In this document: positions 34,521 through 43,503 of the stretch, one piece after another
How the letters are laid out: each line of letters starts with the position of its first letter
How positions within the stretch are numbered: position 1 is the first letter of the stretch
NCBI GenBank assembly: GCA_002399235.1
Contig: DHDH01000029.1
Location: forward strand, 71,563-135,562
DNA: 64,000 nucleotides
Origin: Firmicutes bacterium UBA4881
GTDB lineage: Bacteria; Bacillota; DTU065
Reading direction: 5' to 3'
Program-made: the position numbers and the translations under genes
Notes under the pieces: generated by a model
Told to the model about the DNA's origin: nothing
The model's database searches: none
The model's input: the letters and a program-made list of their open reading frames with translations, nothing else

Positions 34521-37136
34521 TTAAATCAACTCATGCAATCTTTGCACTAACTTCTCCCGTTTGCTTTGGTAATCAGACAGTTTTTCTCTTTCTTTTTCTA
34601 CAACTACAGCTGGCGCTTTATCTACAAAACCTGGATTTTTAAGTTTACCACTAGCTAAGGCTATTTCTTTATCCATCTTGGCAATTTCAGCCTTAATTCT
34701 CGCCATTTCTTTATCCAAATCAATCATATCAGCAAGAGGCATATAAGCTGTTATGCCAGCAACAACAGCTGTAACTGCTTTTTCTGGCTTCTCTGTTAGT
34801 GGTACTATTTCTGAGGCTTTAGCTAAAGCTTTAAGATAAGCTATCTGCTCTGGTAAAAGCCTACCTTCATAGATAATTCGAATCTCTTTAGATGGCAGAA
34901 CACCGAGCTCTGCTCTAATATTCCGGATTTGAGTAATAAGTTCCACAAGTTCAGTCATATCCCTTTCAGCATCGTTATCCTCAAAGGAAAGGTTCTCTAG
35001 TGGCCACATCTCAACCATAATACTAGCGCCTTCATGAGGCATTGTCTGCCAAATTTCTTCTGTTATAAAAGGTACATAGGGATGTAGCATCTTTAAGATA
35101 GTGTCTAGGCTTAGCCATAAAACATAACTAGTTTCTTTTTTAGCAGCTTCTCCCATATGCCCATAAAGTGCTGGTTTCGATAGTTCTATAAACCAGTCAC
35201 AGAATTCGCCCCAGACAAAGTCATAGAGGAGTCTAGCTCCCTCACCAATATCATAGTTTTGTAAATTGCGAGTTAGCGCATCTAAAGTGTGCTTTAATCT
35301 AGTTAAGAACCAACGGTTAGCTAAAAGACTAGGTTCACACTCTTCTGGAACTTCACTGCCTAAATGCATGAGTGCAAAACGAGAAGCATTCCAGATCTTA
35401 TTCATAAAATTACGGCTTGCTTCTACCTTATCTTGGTGAAAACGCATGTCGTTTCCTGGCGCTACACCATTAACTAAAGTGTAGCGTAGAGCATCTGCGC
35501 CATAATCCGCAATAATCTCTAGCGGGTCAATACCATTTCCTAATGATTTACTCATCTTGCGTCCTAGATGATCTCTTACTAGACCATGGATACAGACATC
35601 ATGGAAAGGAATTTCACCCATAAACTCGATACCCATAAAGATCATACGAGCTACCCAGAAGTAGATGATATCAAAACCAGTTACTAATACTGAGGTAGGG
35701 TAGAAGTAGTTAAGTTCTTTAGTTTGTTCAGGCCAACCCATAGTAGAAAAAGGCCAAAGTGCAGAGCTGAACCAGGTATCTAGTACATCTGGATCTTGAT
35801 GTAATTTGGTCGAATTACATTTTGGGCACTTAGTTGGTTCTTCTCTTGCTACAATTACTTCACCACAATCATCACAATACCAAACTGGTATGCGATGTCC
35901 CCACCATAATTGTCTACTAATACACCAATCGCGCACATTCTCTACCCAACTAAGATAGAGCTTGGAAAAACGATCAGGATAAAACTTAATACGTCCCTCT
36001 TTAACAGCTGCAATAGCTGGTTCAGCCAAAGGTTTCATCTTAACAAACCATTGTTTACTGACAAGAGGCTCAATAATAGTATTACACCGGTAGCAGGTGC
36101 TTACAGCATGTTGGCAGTCCTCTGTTTTTACTAAGAAGCCACCTTCTGCTAATTCCTTAACAATAGCCTCACGTGCTTCATACCGATCCATACCAGCATA
36201 TTTACCAGCGTTTTCGGTCATTTTAGCGTTAAAACCAATTACAGTCTCAATAGGTAGAGAGTGTCTTTGCCCTACTTCAAAGTCATTAGGATCATGGCCC
36301 GGAGTGATCTTAACCATACCTGTTCCAAACTCTGGATCAACATATTCGTCAGCAACAATAGGAATATGTCTTCCCACTAGGGGTAGTATTACTTCTTTGC
36401 CAATTATACTTTGATATCTTTCATCATCGGGATGTACAGCTATAGCAGTATCGCCCAGCATAGTCTCTGGTCTAGTTGTAGCAATGGTAATATAACCAGA
36501 ACCATCAGCAAAAGGATAGCGAATATGCCAAAAATGGCCCTGCATATCTGTGTGTTCAACTTCTACATCAGATAAAGCTGTCTGGCATCTTGGGCACCAG
36601 TTGATAATGTAGTCACCTTGATAGATAAGACCTTTTTCATAGAGGCGCACAAAAACTTCTCGTACCGCCTGAGAGCAACCTTCGTCCATAGTAAAACGTT
36701 CTCTATCCCAATCACAAGATGCACCAAGCTTTTTTAATTGGTTAATAATTGTACTGCCATATTTTTCCTTCCAAGCCCAAACTCTTTTTAAAAACTCATC
36801 TCTACCTAAATCGTGCCTTGTAATACCTTCTTGTTCCCTTAACATCTGCTCCACTTTAATTTGAGTAGCTATACCAGCATGGTCTGTACCAGGAATCCAA
36901 GTAGTATTTTTACCGTTCATACGGTTAAAGCGGACTAAAATATCTTGCATTGTATTATCTAAGGCATGACCAATATGAAGATTAGCTGTTACATTAGGGG
37001 GAGGAATGACCACAGAAAAAGGTTCATGTTTAGCATCTGGTTCGCCGTGAAAATATTTGTTCTCTAGCCAATACCTATACCAGCGGTCTTCCACTTCTTT
37101 GGGATCGTATACCGTTGGTAAATGTTTTTCGCACAT
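34521..37136 (-). CDS. valS: Valyl-tRNA synthetase
   Basis: 871 residues from the ATG at 37136 (GGGAGGTAAT upstream). Class I synthetase: HIGH-type PPPNVTANLHIGHALDN (about 45), editing domain (about 200-330, TTRPETMLGDTAIAVHPDD), zinc-type pairs CDDCGEV...CPKCNS (about 425-450), KMSKSLGN (about 530), and a C-terminal coiled-coil arm (about 800-871). It charges tRNA-Val and edits threonine. Controlled by the T-box leader directly upstream. Confidence 0.98.
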   Translation of the reverse strand: MCEKHLPTVYDPKEVEDRWYRYWLENKYFHGEPDAKHEPFSVVIPPPNVTANLHIGHALDNTMQDILVRFNRMNGKNTTWIPGTDHAGIATQIKVEQMLREQEGITRHDLGRDEFLKRVWAWKEKYGSTIINQLKKLGASCDWDRERFTMDEGCSQAVREVFVRLYEKGLIYQGDYIINWCPRCQTALSDVEVEHTDMQGHFWHIRYPFADGSGYITIATTRPETMLGDTAIAVHPDDERYQSIIGKEVILPLVGRHIPIVADEYVDPEFGTGMVKITPGHDPNDFEVGQRHSLPIETVIGFNAKMTENAGKYAGMDRYEAREAIVKELAEGGFLVKTEDCQHAVSTCYRCNTIIEPLVSKQWFVKMKPLAEPAIAAVKEGRIKFYPDRFSKLYLSWVENVRDWCISRQLWWGHRIPVWYCDDCGEVIVAREEPTKCPKCNSTKLHQDPDVLDTWFSSALWPFSTMGWPEQTKELNYFYPTSVLVTGFDIIYFWVARMIFMGIEFMGEIPFHDVCIHGLVRDHLGRKMSKSLGNGIDPLEIIADYGADALRYTLVNGVAPGNDMRFHQDKVEASRNFMNKIWNASRFALMHLGSEVPEECEPSLLANRWFLTRLKHTLDALTRNLQNYDIGEGARLLYDFVWGEFCDWFIELSKPALYGHMGEAAKKETSYVLWLSLDTILKMLHPYVPFITEEIWQTMPHEGASIMVEMWPLENLSFEDNDAERDMTELVELITQIRNIRAELGVLPSKEIRIIYEGRLLPEQIAYLKALAKASEIVPLTEKPEKAVTAVVAGITAYMPLADMIDLDKEMARIKAEIAKMDKEIALASGKLKNPGFVDKAPAVVVEKEREKLSDYQSKREKLVQRLHELI

Positions 37137-37159
37137 TTTATTACCTCCCAAATTTTATC

Positions 37160-37385
37160 GATCAAAAAAGGTCCTCTCGTCTAAGGACGGAGGACCGCGG
37201 TACCACCTTAATTCTTCCTCTTAGGAAGCTCTTTGATGCTTTAACGGGCATTAACCGTTGTCGGCTACTTCTTCACCGACAAAGCTCCGAGGCGACCTTC
37301 GCTGACAACTCACAGTGGCCTTCCACCAATAGCCACCTCTCTTTTAGAGAGTTTTTCAGCTACTCCTCCTCATCTTCGCCATCTG
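37160..37385 (-). ncRNA. T-box leader of valS (specifier GTC, Val)
   Basis: On the minus strand the leader has an AGTA-containing Stem I base (GGAGGAGTAGCTG), a distal loop TTGGTGGAAGGCC, a specifier-loop segment GCGAAG-GTC-GCCTCGGAG with GTC at 37294-37296, the T-box AAGGTGGTACCGCG (37196-37209), and a terminator GGTCCTC...GAGGACC followed by TTTTTTG. Uncharged tRNA-Val would stabilise the antiterminator. The valine codon and the downstream valS agree with each other. Confidence 0.95.
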
Positions 37386-37390
37386 ATGAT

Positions 37391-37424
37391 ATTATATGTT
37401 ACCTTATGTACTAAGGAAAGTCAA
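37391..37424 (-). promoter_or_regulatory. Probable promoter of the valS leader
   Basis: Minus strand TTGACT (37419-37424) and TATAAT (37391-37396) are 22 bp apart, too long for a standard promoter; TAACAT at 17 bp could be the real -10. A start near 37385 would fit the leader. Confidence 0.45.
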
Positions 37425-37635
37425 TTAATGCTGAGACTAAAAACTCCTTTACCTAACTTGTAAACCTTATTTCAACCCCTAAAGTATATTAAGGTAGCAA
37501 TAACTCTTACAAAGTAGCAATTACCTTTTTAGTTGACCTTTTGGCTTTTATGGACTTCTTTAAGTTAAAGATTTGCTAGCTTCCTCTTATCTTTGTTAGT
37601 TATAATATCAGCCCGTCTTTTTTTACGGGCTGGTA
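37425..37635. other. Spacer between valS promoter and ATP-grasp gene
   Basis: About 210 AT-rich bases. The only structure is a hairpin AGCCCGT/ACGGGCT with a poly-A/T loop at 37613-37632, directly after the ATP-grasp gene stop; it may end that transcript. No gene is seen. Confidence 0.5.
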
Positions 37636-38817
37636 TTAGTCGTTTAGTAACTGGCCGTTTACAAATAAATACCTCGCTAATTTATAAGGAGCTCTAAAAT
37701 ATTGATCTATATTGTAGTTTAAAAGAGCGGGATGTGTTCTGGTTGATTTCCCATTAACATCAATTATTTGAAATTCTCCTGTTTCGGTTATAACTACATC
37801 AAAAGACAGCTCTACAAACAAGCCATAGTGATTTTTAATAATATCGATAGCATTTATTATTACCTCTTTAAGTCTTGTTATCGTAGATGAATCAATAACT
37901 TTTTCCCCTGGTAACAACCTTCGGGGGGTGCTTGTAAAAAGGAAATCATACTTAGATAATCTAACGCCAATAAAAACAACTCTGGGGAAGGGATCTATAA
38001 GTGTATGCACTCTGATATCAAAAGGCTGGCCTTGATATTTTTGCGAGATAAGACCTTCTTGGAGTAAATAATTCGCTGTAGATAAATCATGTAGTAGTTT
38101 TATTAATTGCTCACGGTTACAAAACTCAAAGGTTCCATCAGAGCCATTAAATATTTGAAAGCCATCTTTTAGTTTCCTTACCACAAAAATGCCTTTGCCA
38201 AATGCACCTCGGTCTGGTTTTAGGTAAAAAAGCAAGTAGTTATCAAGGTAATCAGGGAGGTAACCAGAGTGAAACTCTGGTACCTCCACATTGTTTTTTT
38301 GTAGTAAATTAGCTAAATCAATTTTGGCAAATTGAGTCACAGCATTATAAAAAATAGATTGAGGTAGGTTATTCTTGACCGTATCTGTAGAGGGGTAGGT
38401 TCTGTCAAAGATATAGCTTGGCTTAGGCAGTTCGAGGTGCAACCACTGATTCTTGTCGGGGAGATAACCCCAAAATTGTTTATTGTAAACAGCTTCCTCG
38501 TCAAAGACAAATAAGATCCCTTCATAAGTTTGAACAAAATAGTGTTTAAATCTAGCTACAGTCTTACTATCTACACCACGTGCCATAAAACCTAAAACTG
38601 GACCTATACTAAGATCTGTATTATCTCTTTTTACTAAAACTGTTTGCGATATTGGTAGGTGGAATTTACTAAGAATTATCTTCCCCGTTCTAATATTTCT
38701 CTTGGCGTCTATAGTCTCTACACCCAAATTGATTTTAAAATTTCTAGGTAGAGTTGCTAAAAATGCACTATTAACTTCAATATAGTCTTTTACCCAGCTA
38801 CCCCTTATTATCTGCAT
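37636..38817 (-). CDS. YheC/YheD-like ATP-grasp protein
   Basis: 393 residues. N-terminal part of about 130 residues without clear motifs, then an ATP-grasp fold with YLKPDRGAFGKGIFVVRKL (about 200), LLQEGLISQ (about 255), the QPFDIRVHTL segment, and a magnesium-site region VELSFDVVITETGEFQIIDVNGK (about 345). In Bacillus, YheC and YheD are spore-coat associated; enzymatic substrates are not known. It follows, by 1 base, an orphan small gene and then a GT4 glycosyltransferase, so the three probably form one unit. Confidence 0.85.
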   Translation of the reverse strand: MQIIRGSWVKDYIEVNSAFLATLPRNFKINLGVETIDAKRNIRTGKIILSKFHLPISQTVLVKRDNTDLSIGPVLGFMARGVDSKTVARFKHYFVQTYEGILFVFDEEAVYNKQFWGYLPDKNQWLHLELPKPSYIFDRTYPSTDTVKNNLPQSIFYNAVTQFAKIDLANLLQKNNVEVPEFHSGYLPDYLDNYLLFYLKPDRGAFGKGIFVVRKLKDGFQIFNGSDGTFEFCNREQLIKLLHDLSTANYLLQEGLISQKYQGQPFDIRVHTLIDPFPRVVFIGVRLSKYDFLFTSTPRRLLPGEKVIDSSTITRLKEVIINAIDIIKNHYGLFVELSFDVVITETGEFQIIDVNGKSTRTHPALLNYNIDQYFRAPYKLARYLFVNGQLLND

Positions 38818-38818
38818 C

Positions 38819-39172
38819 TTAAGCGCTTATAAAATACGTTGCTGATATTGTACCCGTAGAACCAGATTGAGCATCGAGAGTAATAACAAGATTTTCACCT
38901 ATTGGACCCCTTAAGGGACTAAAAAACACTCTACTTATAAAAGGCTCATCTTCTGTGAACTCTTCCCACAACACTGTTCCACCTGCTGTTTGAATTCTCA
39001 AGTGTTTTCTTTTATTCTGTGCTGGCTCAAGACTTGCCCAGACTTGAGTGATGTGTACTCTTGTCCCTGCTGGTATCTCAGCATCTGGAATAAATAAACC
39101 GGTAATTTCGCCATTGTCCCCAGTGGCAGTTTTTCCATCACTTACTGAGCAGCACCTTAACGGTATTCCCAT
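38819..39172 (-). CDS. Small protein of unknown function, likely beta-sandwich
   Basis: 117 residues with a good SD (GGGAGGG). It is rich in short beta-prone segments (GLFIPDAEIPAGTRVHITQVW, LRIQTAGGTVLWEEF, NLVITLDAQSGSTGTISATYFI in outline), with no signal peptide and no membrane helix. A Cys-Cys pair is near the start (LRCCSV). I recognise no family. Its place between a glycosyltransferase and an ATP-grasp gene suggests it acts with them, perhaps as a surface or coat component. Confidence 0.6.
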   Translation of the reverse strand: MGIPLRCCSVSDGKTATGDNGEITGLFIPDAEIPAGTRVHITQVWASLEPAQNKRKHLRIQTAGGTVLWEEFTEDEPFISRVFFSPLRGPIGENLVITLDAQSGSTGTISATYFISA

Positions 39173-39236
39173 TTGCTTTCCCTCCCTTCAGCTACATATT
39201 ATGTTTTCTTCACAAGCTATTTACAGTCTACAAGAA

Positions 39237-40223
39237 TCAAAAACGAAACTGCTTTTTAACATAAGTAGCTTCGTATACATAGAGAGTAGCTTGGGCCATA
39301 GCATCAAGGGAAAACAACTTTTCCGCTAACAGTCTCGCTGTTTTTTGGCATGAAATTAAATAACTTTCGTCTTTTAATAACTTAAGTTCTTTTAAAATAG
39401 TATTTTTATCAGGTTCAACTCCAGTGAAACCACTAAGATCAAGATCATTTAAGTTAAATTCAGTTGAATTTATTATACCCCCATACATTCTTCCTAAAAT
39501 AAAGCAAGCTAAAGATGAAGCCATTCCTTCTCTAAGCGATCTACCTACTGCAAAAATAATGTCCATCTCTTGCAGTAGAGGAGCAACATCTTCGATCCAA
39601 CCCAAAAATTTAACTGGGCTATTAACTTCAATTTGCTTATCCGAAGCTACATATAGTTCCATCCCTGCTTCATTTACTGCTTCAGCTAATGTTTTTAAAC
39701 CTAGTTCCTTACTCGGAGTTAACCGACTTAAGTAAAGAACTTTATAGGGATTATTTATTTTTTTTGGTGGCTGAAACCTACTTAGATCTACCCCGTTAGT
39801 TATGACAACGGTTTTATTAACTACGCTTGGCGGTAACTCATCTTTAGTACGTCTGCCAACAGCAATCAAAGCATCCGCCTTACTTAGAAGATTATCATTT
39901 TTAAAACCAATACCATGGATTGTAAAAACCACCGCTTTTTTGTATCTTTCACTCCATTTTAGAGCTAACTCAAAAGTCCAAGAAGAATGGGCATGAAAAA
40001 TATCTACAGAAGGTAGATGACTGACAATATTCGCTTGAGTATAGATCGGTATTTTATATTTCTTTAGTCTATCTGCAACTTCTTTAGCTAAAGCGAGATA
40101 TTGTTTTTGTCCTATAAGCAGAAAAGAGACACTAACTCCTAGTCTCTTTAATCCAATCGCTAAATCAACCATATGTGAGGTTTGCCCACCTTGAAGTAAT
40201 ACTGTCATGAGTAGTACATGCAT
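39237..40223 (-). CDS. Glycosyltransferase, GT4-like
   Basis: 328 residues. The N-terminal Rossmann half shows LLQGGQTSHMVDLAIGLKRLG and a nucleotide-binding DIFHAHSSW; the C-terminal half shows VVITNGVDLSRFQPP, VLYLSRLTPSKELGLKTLAEAV and the region around AVGRSLREGMASSLACF that replaces the usual E-x7-E with a less standard version. That makes donor use uncertain. It starts a unit with the small orphan gene and the ATP-grasp gene. Possible glycosylation of a spore or cell-surface component is inference. Confidence 0.8.
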   Translation of the reverse strand: MHVLLMTVLLQGGQTSHMVDLAIGLKRLGVSVSFLLIGQKQYLALAKEVADRLKKYKIPIYTQANIVSHLPSVDIFHAHSSWTFELALKWSERYKKAVVFTIHGIGFKNDNLLSKADALIAVGRRTKDELPPSVVNKTVVITNGVDLSRFQPPKKINNPYKVLYLSRLTPSKELGLKTLAEAVNEAGMELYVASDKQIEVNSPVKFLGWIEDVAPLLQEMDIIFAVGRSLREGMASSLACFILGRMYGGIINSTEFNLNDLDLSGFTGVEPDKNTILKELKLLKDESYLISCQKTARLLAEKLFSLDAMAQATLYVYEATYVKKQFRF

Positions 40224-40344
40224 ATACCTTCACCTCAATAAAGGTTATGCATGTGGGGTATGAAAAGCTATTCGAAATAAGTTAGTTATCTCGGGGTACA
40301 TGCACAATTTGAACTAATCGATATAGATATTTGTTTTTTAAGGT

Positions 40345-40386
40345 AGGTATAAAAAAAGCTTAAAGCGCTGTTAAGCACGGCTTTAC
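40345..40386 (-). terminator. Probable terminator after the VIT gene
   Basis: Minus strand AAAGCGTAAAGC...GCGCTTTAAGC with a run of seven T. The stem is imperfect, but the T-run and place, just after the stop, support it. Confidence 0.6.
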
Positions 40387-40393
40387 GCTTTTA

Positions 40394-41206
40394 TCACATT
40401 ACCCCTGCTAAGGAATTGAGCAAATAACCTATTAAATAAGCTACAGATGCTGATAAACCTCCAGTAATTAGCATCTCTAAGCCACCTTTGTACCATTTAA
40501 CACCTGTTATTGCTTGACGCATAGCACCAATTATAAAGAGTGTGATAGCTGTAATAATTGAGGCGAAGAGAAACATATGTGACCTAAATTGGGGAATTAC
40601 TGAAGCTAATACATAAGCCAGTAGTGGCATAAAACCAGCTATGGCAAAAGAAACAAAAGTGACTATAGCACTTTTTAGTGGCGATTCTTCTTCAGCATCT
40701 AAAATACCTAATTCTTCGTGCATCATTGTCGAGATCCAGAGCTCTTTATCAGAAGTTATAATATCTAGCAATGTATCCAGTTGTTCGCCTTCCAAACCTT
40801 TTTTTCTATAAATCTCTTCTAACTCAACGCGTTCTCCTTCTGGATTGATCTCAACTTCCCAAGCTTCCCGTTCTCGCTCACTTTTAATATATTCTCGTTC
40901 AGACTTTTGCGAAATGTAGTCACCAACAGCCATTGAAAAACCATCAGCAAAAAGATTAGCAAAACCTAAAATCAAAACAATTCCTGGCGAAAGATCAGCT
41001 CCTACAACACCAGCTACAATAGCAAATGTAGTTACAATACCATCACTTGCACCAAAAACTGCTGGAGCTAAATATTTTCCTTGTTCTGTTTTGTGCCAAG
41101 CCTCAGAACTTATTTTCTCTTTATCATGAGCTTGCTTTTGCCATTCAAGATCTTTTTTTGTAAATGCTTTTTGAGCTTCTTTTACTCTCTCCGATCTTTT
41201 TATCAC
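40394..41206 (-). CDS. VIT1/CCC1 family transporter
   Basis: 270 residues from the GTG at 41206 (GAAGGAGT at proper spacing; the frame is open to 41233). About five membrane helices. Family motifs are APAVFGASDGIVTTFAIVAGV (helix 1), ILGFANLFADGFSMAVGDYIS (helix 2), a cytoplasmic charged domain (about 110-180, EREREAWEVEINPEGERVEL in outline) that binds metals in VIT1, and the last three helices. It moves Fe2+ or Mn2+, by family. No metal-box regulator is next to it. Confidence 0.9.
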   Translation of the reverse strand: MIKRSERVKEAQKAFTKKDLEWQKQAHDKEKISSEAWHKTEQGKYLAPAVFGASDGIVTTFAIVAGVVGADLSPGIVLILGFANLFADGFSMAVGDYISQKSEREYIKSEREREAWEVEINPEGERVELEEIYRKKGLEGEQLDTLLDIITSDKELWISTMMHEELGILDAEEESPLKSAIVTFVSFAIAGFMPLLAYVLASVIPQFRSHMFLFASIITAITLFIIGAMRQAITGVKWYKGGLEMLITGGLSASVAYLIGYLLNSLAGVM

Positions 41207-41241
41207 GTTAATTACTCCTTCTAAAACTCTCACTCTTTGTA

Positions 41242-42212
41242 TTAGATTTCCCCTAATACCTTTAGAGCTACTTCAAGAGCTGCAATTCCTTCTTTACCAC
41301 CAACTAGTGGTTCTTTATCTTCTACTACCGCATCGTAAAAAGATTTTATTTCGTCGTAAAACATATCATTAAGTTTATAAGTAAAAAACTTTTTCTCACC
41401 ATCTTTACCAATAAAGGTAATAATCCCTTCTTGGTCTTTGTTACAGGCAAATGATCCATGGCATCCGTATAAAAGAGTCCCTTCAGAGCCAAAATAATCT
41501 TCTAAATGGCCACCATAAGAATGCAATGGAAGAGCCCAAGACCAGTTCATCTGTAAAATATGACCTTTTCGTATTCGATAGCTATAGCACCTGTGTCAAA
41601 AGCATCTCCTTTCTTGCCTACAACTAAAAGATCTGATTTTATTGATTTGACCTGGCCAAACATTAAGTTGCCAAAATCATAGTTATGGATGGCTCCATCT
41701 AAAAAAGGGCCAGCTCCTAAATCTCTTTGGAAAAACCAGGTAGTTGGTGCGCCATGGTTAGCTGAACAAGAGCGCCAAATCACTTTTTCACCTAAAATGC
41801 CACTTTGAACCAGTTCCATCATTTTCAACCAATCATTGGAAAACCTACGAACGAATCCTAACTGTAGTTTTACCTTGCACTCTTTAGCAACTTCATACAT
41901 CTCTAGGGCGTCTTTTAATTTTCTGGTCATTGGTTTTTCACAAAATACATCCTTGCCTGCTCTAGCTGCTTTTATGACCGCATCTCTATGCAGATAAGTT
42001 GGTAAACATACATCAATAATATCAATATCATCTCTAGCAATCACTGAGTTATAATCTGTTGATATCTCATCTATATTGTACTCTTTTTGTCTAGCTAATG
42101 CTCGGTTTTTAGCGATATCAACTACACAAACCACTTTACAACCAGGTATTTTCTGCCAACTTTCGAGATGCCAAGGACTTATTTGCCCACAACCAAGAAT
42201 AGCAACTCGCAA
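41242..42212 (-). pseudogene. Gfo/Idh/MocA family oxidoreductase split by a frameshift
   Basis: Two frames, 41547-42212 (N-terminal 221 codons) and 41242-41550 (C-terminal 102), together make one NAD-dependent oxidoreductase of about 323 residues. The N-terminal part has the Rossmann motif VAILGCGQISPWHLESW, CEKPMTRKLKDALEM (catalytic Lys region) and GAIHNYDFGN; the second part carries the C-terminal sheet. Adding one base in the A-run at 41565-41569 restores IEYEKGHILQMNWSW across the joint. Deletion from a homopolymer explains the split, either in the genome or in the sequence. The substrate (sugar or inositol type) is not known. It starts with a TTG. Confidence 0.85.
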
Positions 42213-42398
42213 ACCTAGCCACCTCCCAAAGTATCCGCCTTAATCCATTCATTAAACAATAAAAACATTATTCCTTTCGCTGGAGTAAATGTTTTGCAGA
42301 TTTCCCTAAAGTAAATTAAAAATGCAGAGTATGTTTTTTTAGGTCTTGTAAAAACTAGAACTAGACAGATTGTCTTTATGAGAAAGGAAGAAATTTAA

Positions 42399-42944
42399 AT
42401 GAAAGCTACAGGTATAGTACGTCGAATAGATGATCTTGGTCGCGTAGTTGTACCTAAAGAACTACGAGATTCTTTAAAAATTGGTGAAGGTGACACCATT
42501 GAGATATTTACTGATGAAGATGGTGAAATTGTCTTAAAGAAATATTCGCCTATGGCTGAACTTAGCGATATCATGGAAAGCTATGCTAAAACCCTTAGTA
42601 ACGCTACTAATACTGGTGTAATAATTACTGACAAAGATTTTGTTGTTGCTAGTAGTAATCTTGATATCGATCTACTTGATCGCCCTGTAGGTGACCGGAT
42701 AAAACAGGTCTTTGAAGAAAGAAAATTGATCTCTTTCCATAGTAACGCTCCTAGCGAAGTTGTTGAGCATCCTAGCTTTGATGAAACTAACTTTAATCAG
42801 TTTGTCATCACTCCTGTTATTTCTCCAGCAGGTGATCTTCTTGGTACTGTTGTCTTAGCTTCTTCAGAAGATATGTCTAATTTCGAAGCCAAAATTGCCG
42901 AAACAGCAGCTAGTTTCATTGCTAAGCAGGTTGAAGTTGATTAA
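42399..42944 (+). CDS. SpoVT/AbrB-type transcriptional regulator with GAF-like domain (paralogue)
   Basis: 181 residues. The N-terminal swapped-hairpin DNA-binding domain (1-52: GIVRRIDDLGRVVVPKELR, IEIFTDEDGEIVLKKYSP) is nearly the same as in the SpoVT at 53336. A GAF-like ligand domain follows (about 55-178) with TGVIITDKDFVVASSN and LLGTVVLASSEDMS. SpoVT controls genes in the forespore. Two copies in one region suggest the second has a separate signal, as the GAF-like parts have diverged. It is followed by a terminator. Confidence 0.88.
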   Translation: MKATGIVRRIDDLGRVVVPKELRDSLKIGEGDTIEIFTDEDGEIVLKKYSPMAELSDIMESYAKTLSNATNTGVIITDKDFVVASSNLDIDLLDRPVGDRIKQVFEERKLISFHSNAPSEVVEHPSFDETNFNQFVITPVISPAGDLLGTVVLASSEDMSNFEAKIAETAASFIAKQVEVD

Positions 42945-42973
42945 AAACCGTCTAGTATTACCCAGACAAAAAA

Positions 42974-42999
42974 GAGCGGTTATTTTGAACCGCTCCTTT
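42974..42999 (+). terminator. Terminator of the SpoVT-like gene
   Basis: Stem GAGCGGTT-ATTTTG-AACCGCTC followed by CTTTT. Confidence 0.8.
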
Positions 43000-43417
43000 T
43001 GCGATCAGCCATGGCAATGATTTGAATATCCAACCAAAGTCATTATTGATACTTATATAGTCCGAAATAGCATAGGGTTAGTTATGATAGCCGATTAATG
43101 TTAGACAATTTCGTTTTGATAATTGAACAAATCTTTATATTTACCAGTGTTCTCATAACTCTTGAGCTACCGTTGGTATAGCAGCTACAACTTCTCCAAA
43201 CTTAATCTGATCTTCAACCTTATAGATCACATTCTGTATAAATGCCTGTTTTTATTTTTATTGTATAGGGAGAACCGTTAGATCGACATCAATAAAAGAT
43301 GTTGATCTTTTTTTGCAGAATCTAGTATAGAAGAAGTTATCCTACTCAGCATAATTACTTTCCCTGATAGGCTTTACGCAGTAGTTAAAAGAGCTCGGCC
43401 CCAAGTCTAGTTTTTAC
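43000..43417. other. Long spacer with only a gene scrap
   Basis: About 420 bases without an intact gene. It holds the short degenerate reading frame at 43157-43252 (listed separately) and an imperfect hairpin GATCGACATC...GATGTTGATC with flanking T-run at about 43281-43315, which looks like a leftover terminator. The rest shows no structure I can name. Confidence 0.5.
43157..43252 (-). pseudogene. C-terminal scrap of a lost gene
   Basis: On the minus strand, 31 codons end in a proper stop: they read KQAFIQNVIYKVEDQ, then IKFGEVVAAIPTVAQEL. The composition is that of a real protein (amphipathic and Gly/Pro-containing), and an upstream stop cluster cuts it off. I do not recognise the family. 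A leftover terminator-like hairpin lies upstream of it. It is best read as the tail of a deleted gene. Confidence 0.35.
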
Positions 43418-43446
43418 TTGTTAACTTTTTTAATATGTGATATTCT
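43418..43446 (+). promoter_or_regulatory. Promoter of the nucleotidyltransferase-fold gene
   Basis: TTGTTA, 17 bp, TATTCT. A start near 43453 puts the LexA box directly downstream. Confidence 0.65.
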
Positions 43447-43462
43447 ATAAGCTGTTATTTAT

Positions 43463-43476
43463 CGAACATATGTTCG
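43463..43476. promoter_or_regulatory. LexA (SOS) box
   Basis: CGAACATATGTTCG is a perfect match to the Gram-positive LexA/DinR consensus CGAAC-N4-GTTCG and a full palindrome. It sits just after the -10 and 27 bases before the start codon, where LexA would block transcription until DNA damage. Confidence 0.85.
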
Positions 43477-43503
43477 CTGATAATCATTTTAGGAGGTCCT
43501 TAA

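Noticed and set aside
41242..41550. Separate small gene downstream of the oxidoreductase
   Set aside because: It is the missing C-terminal part of the same family member; no own start signal is seen.
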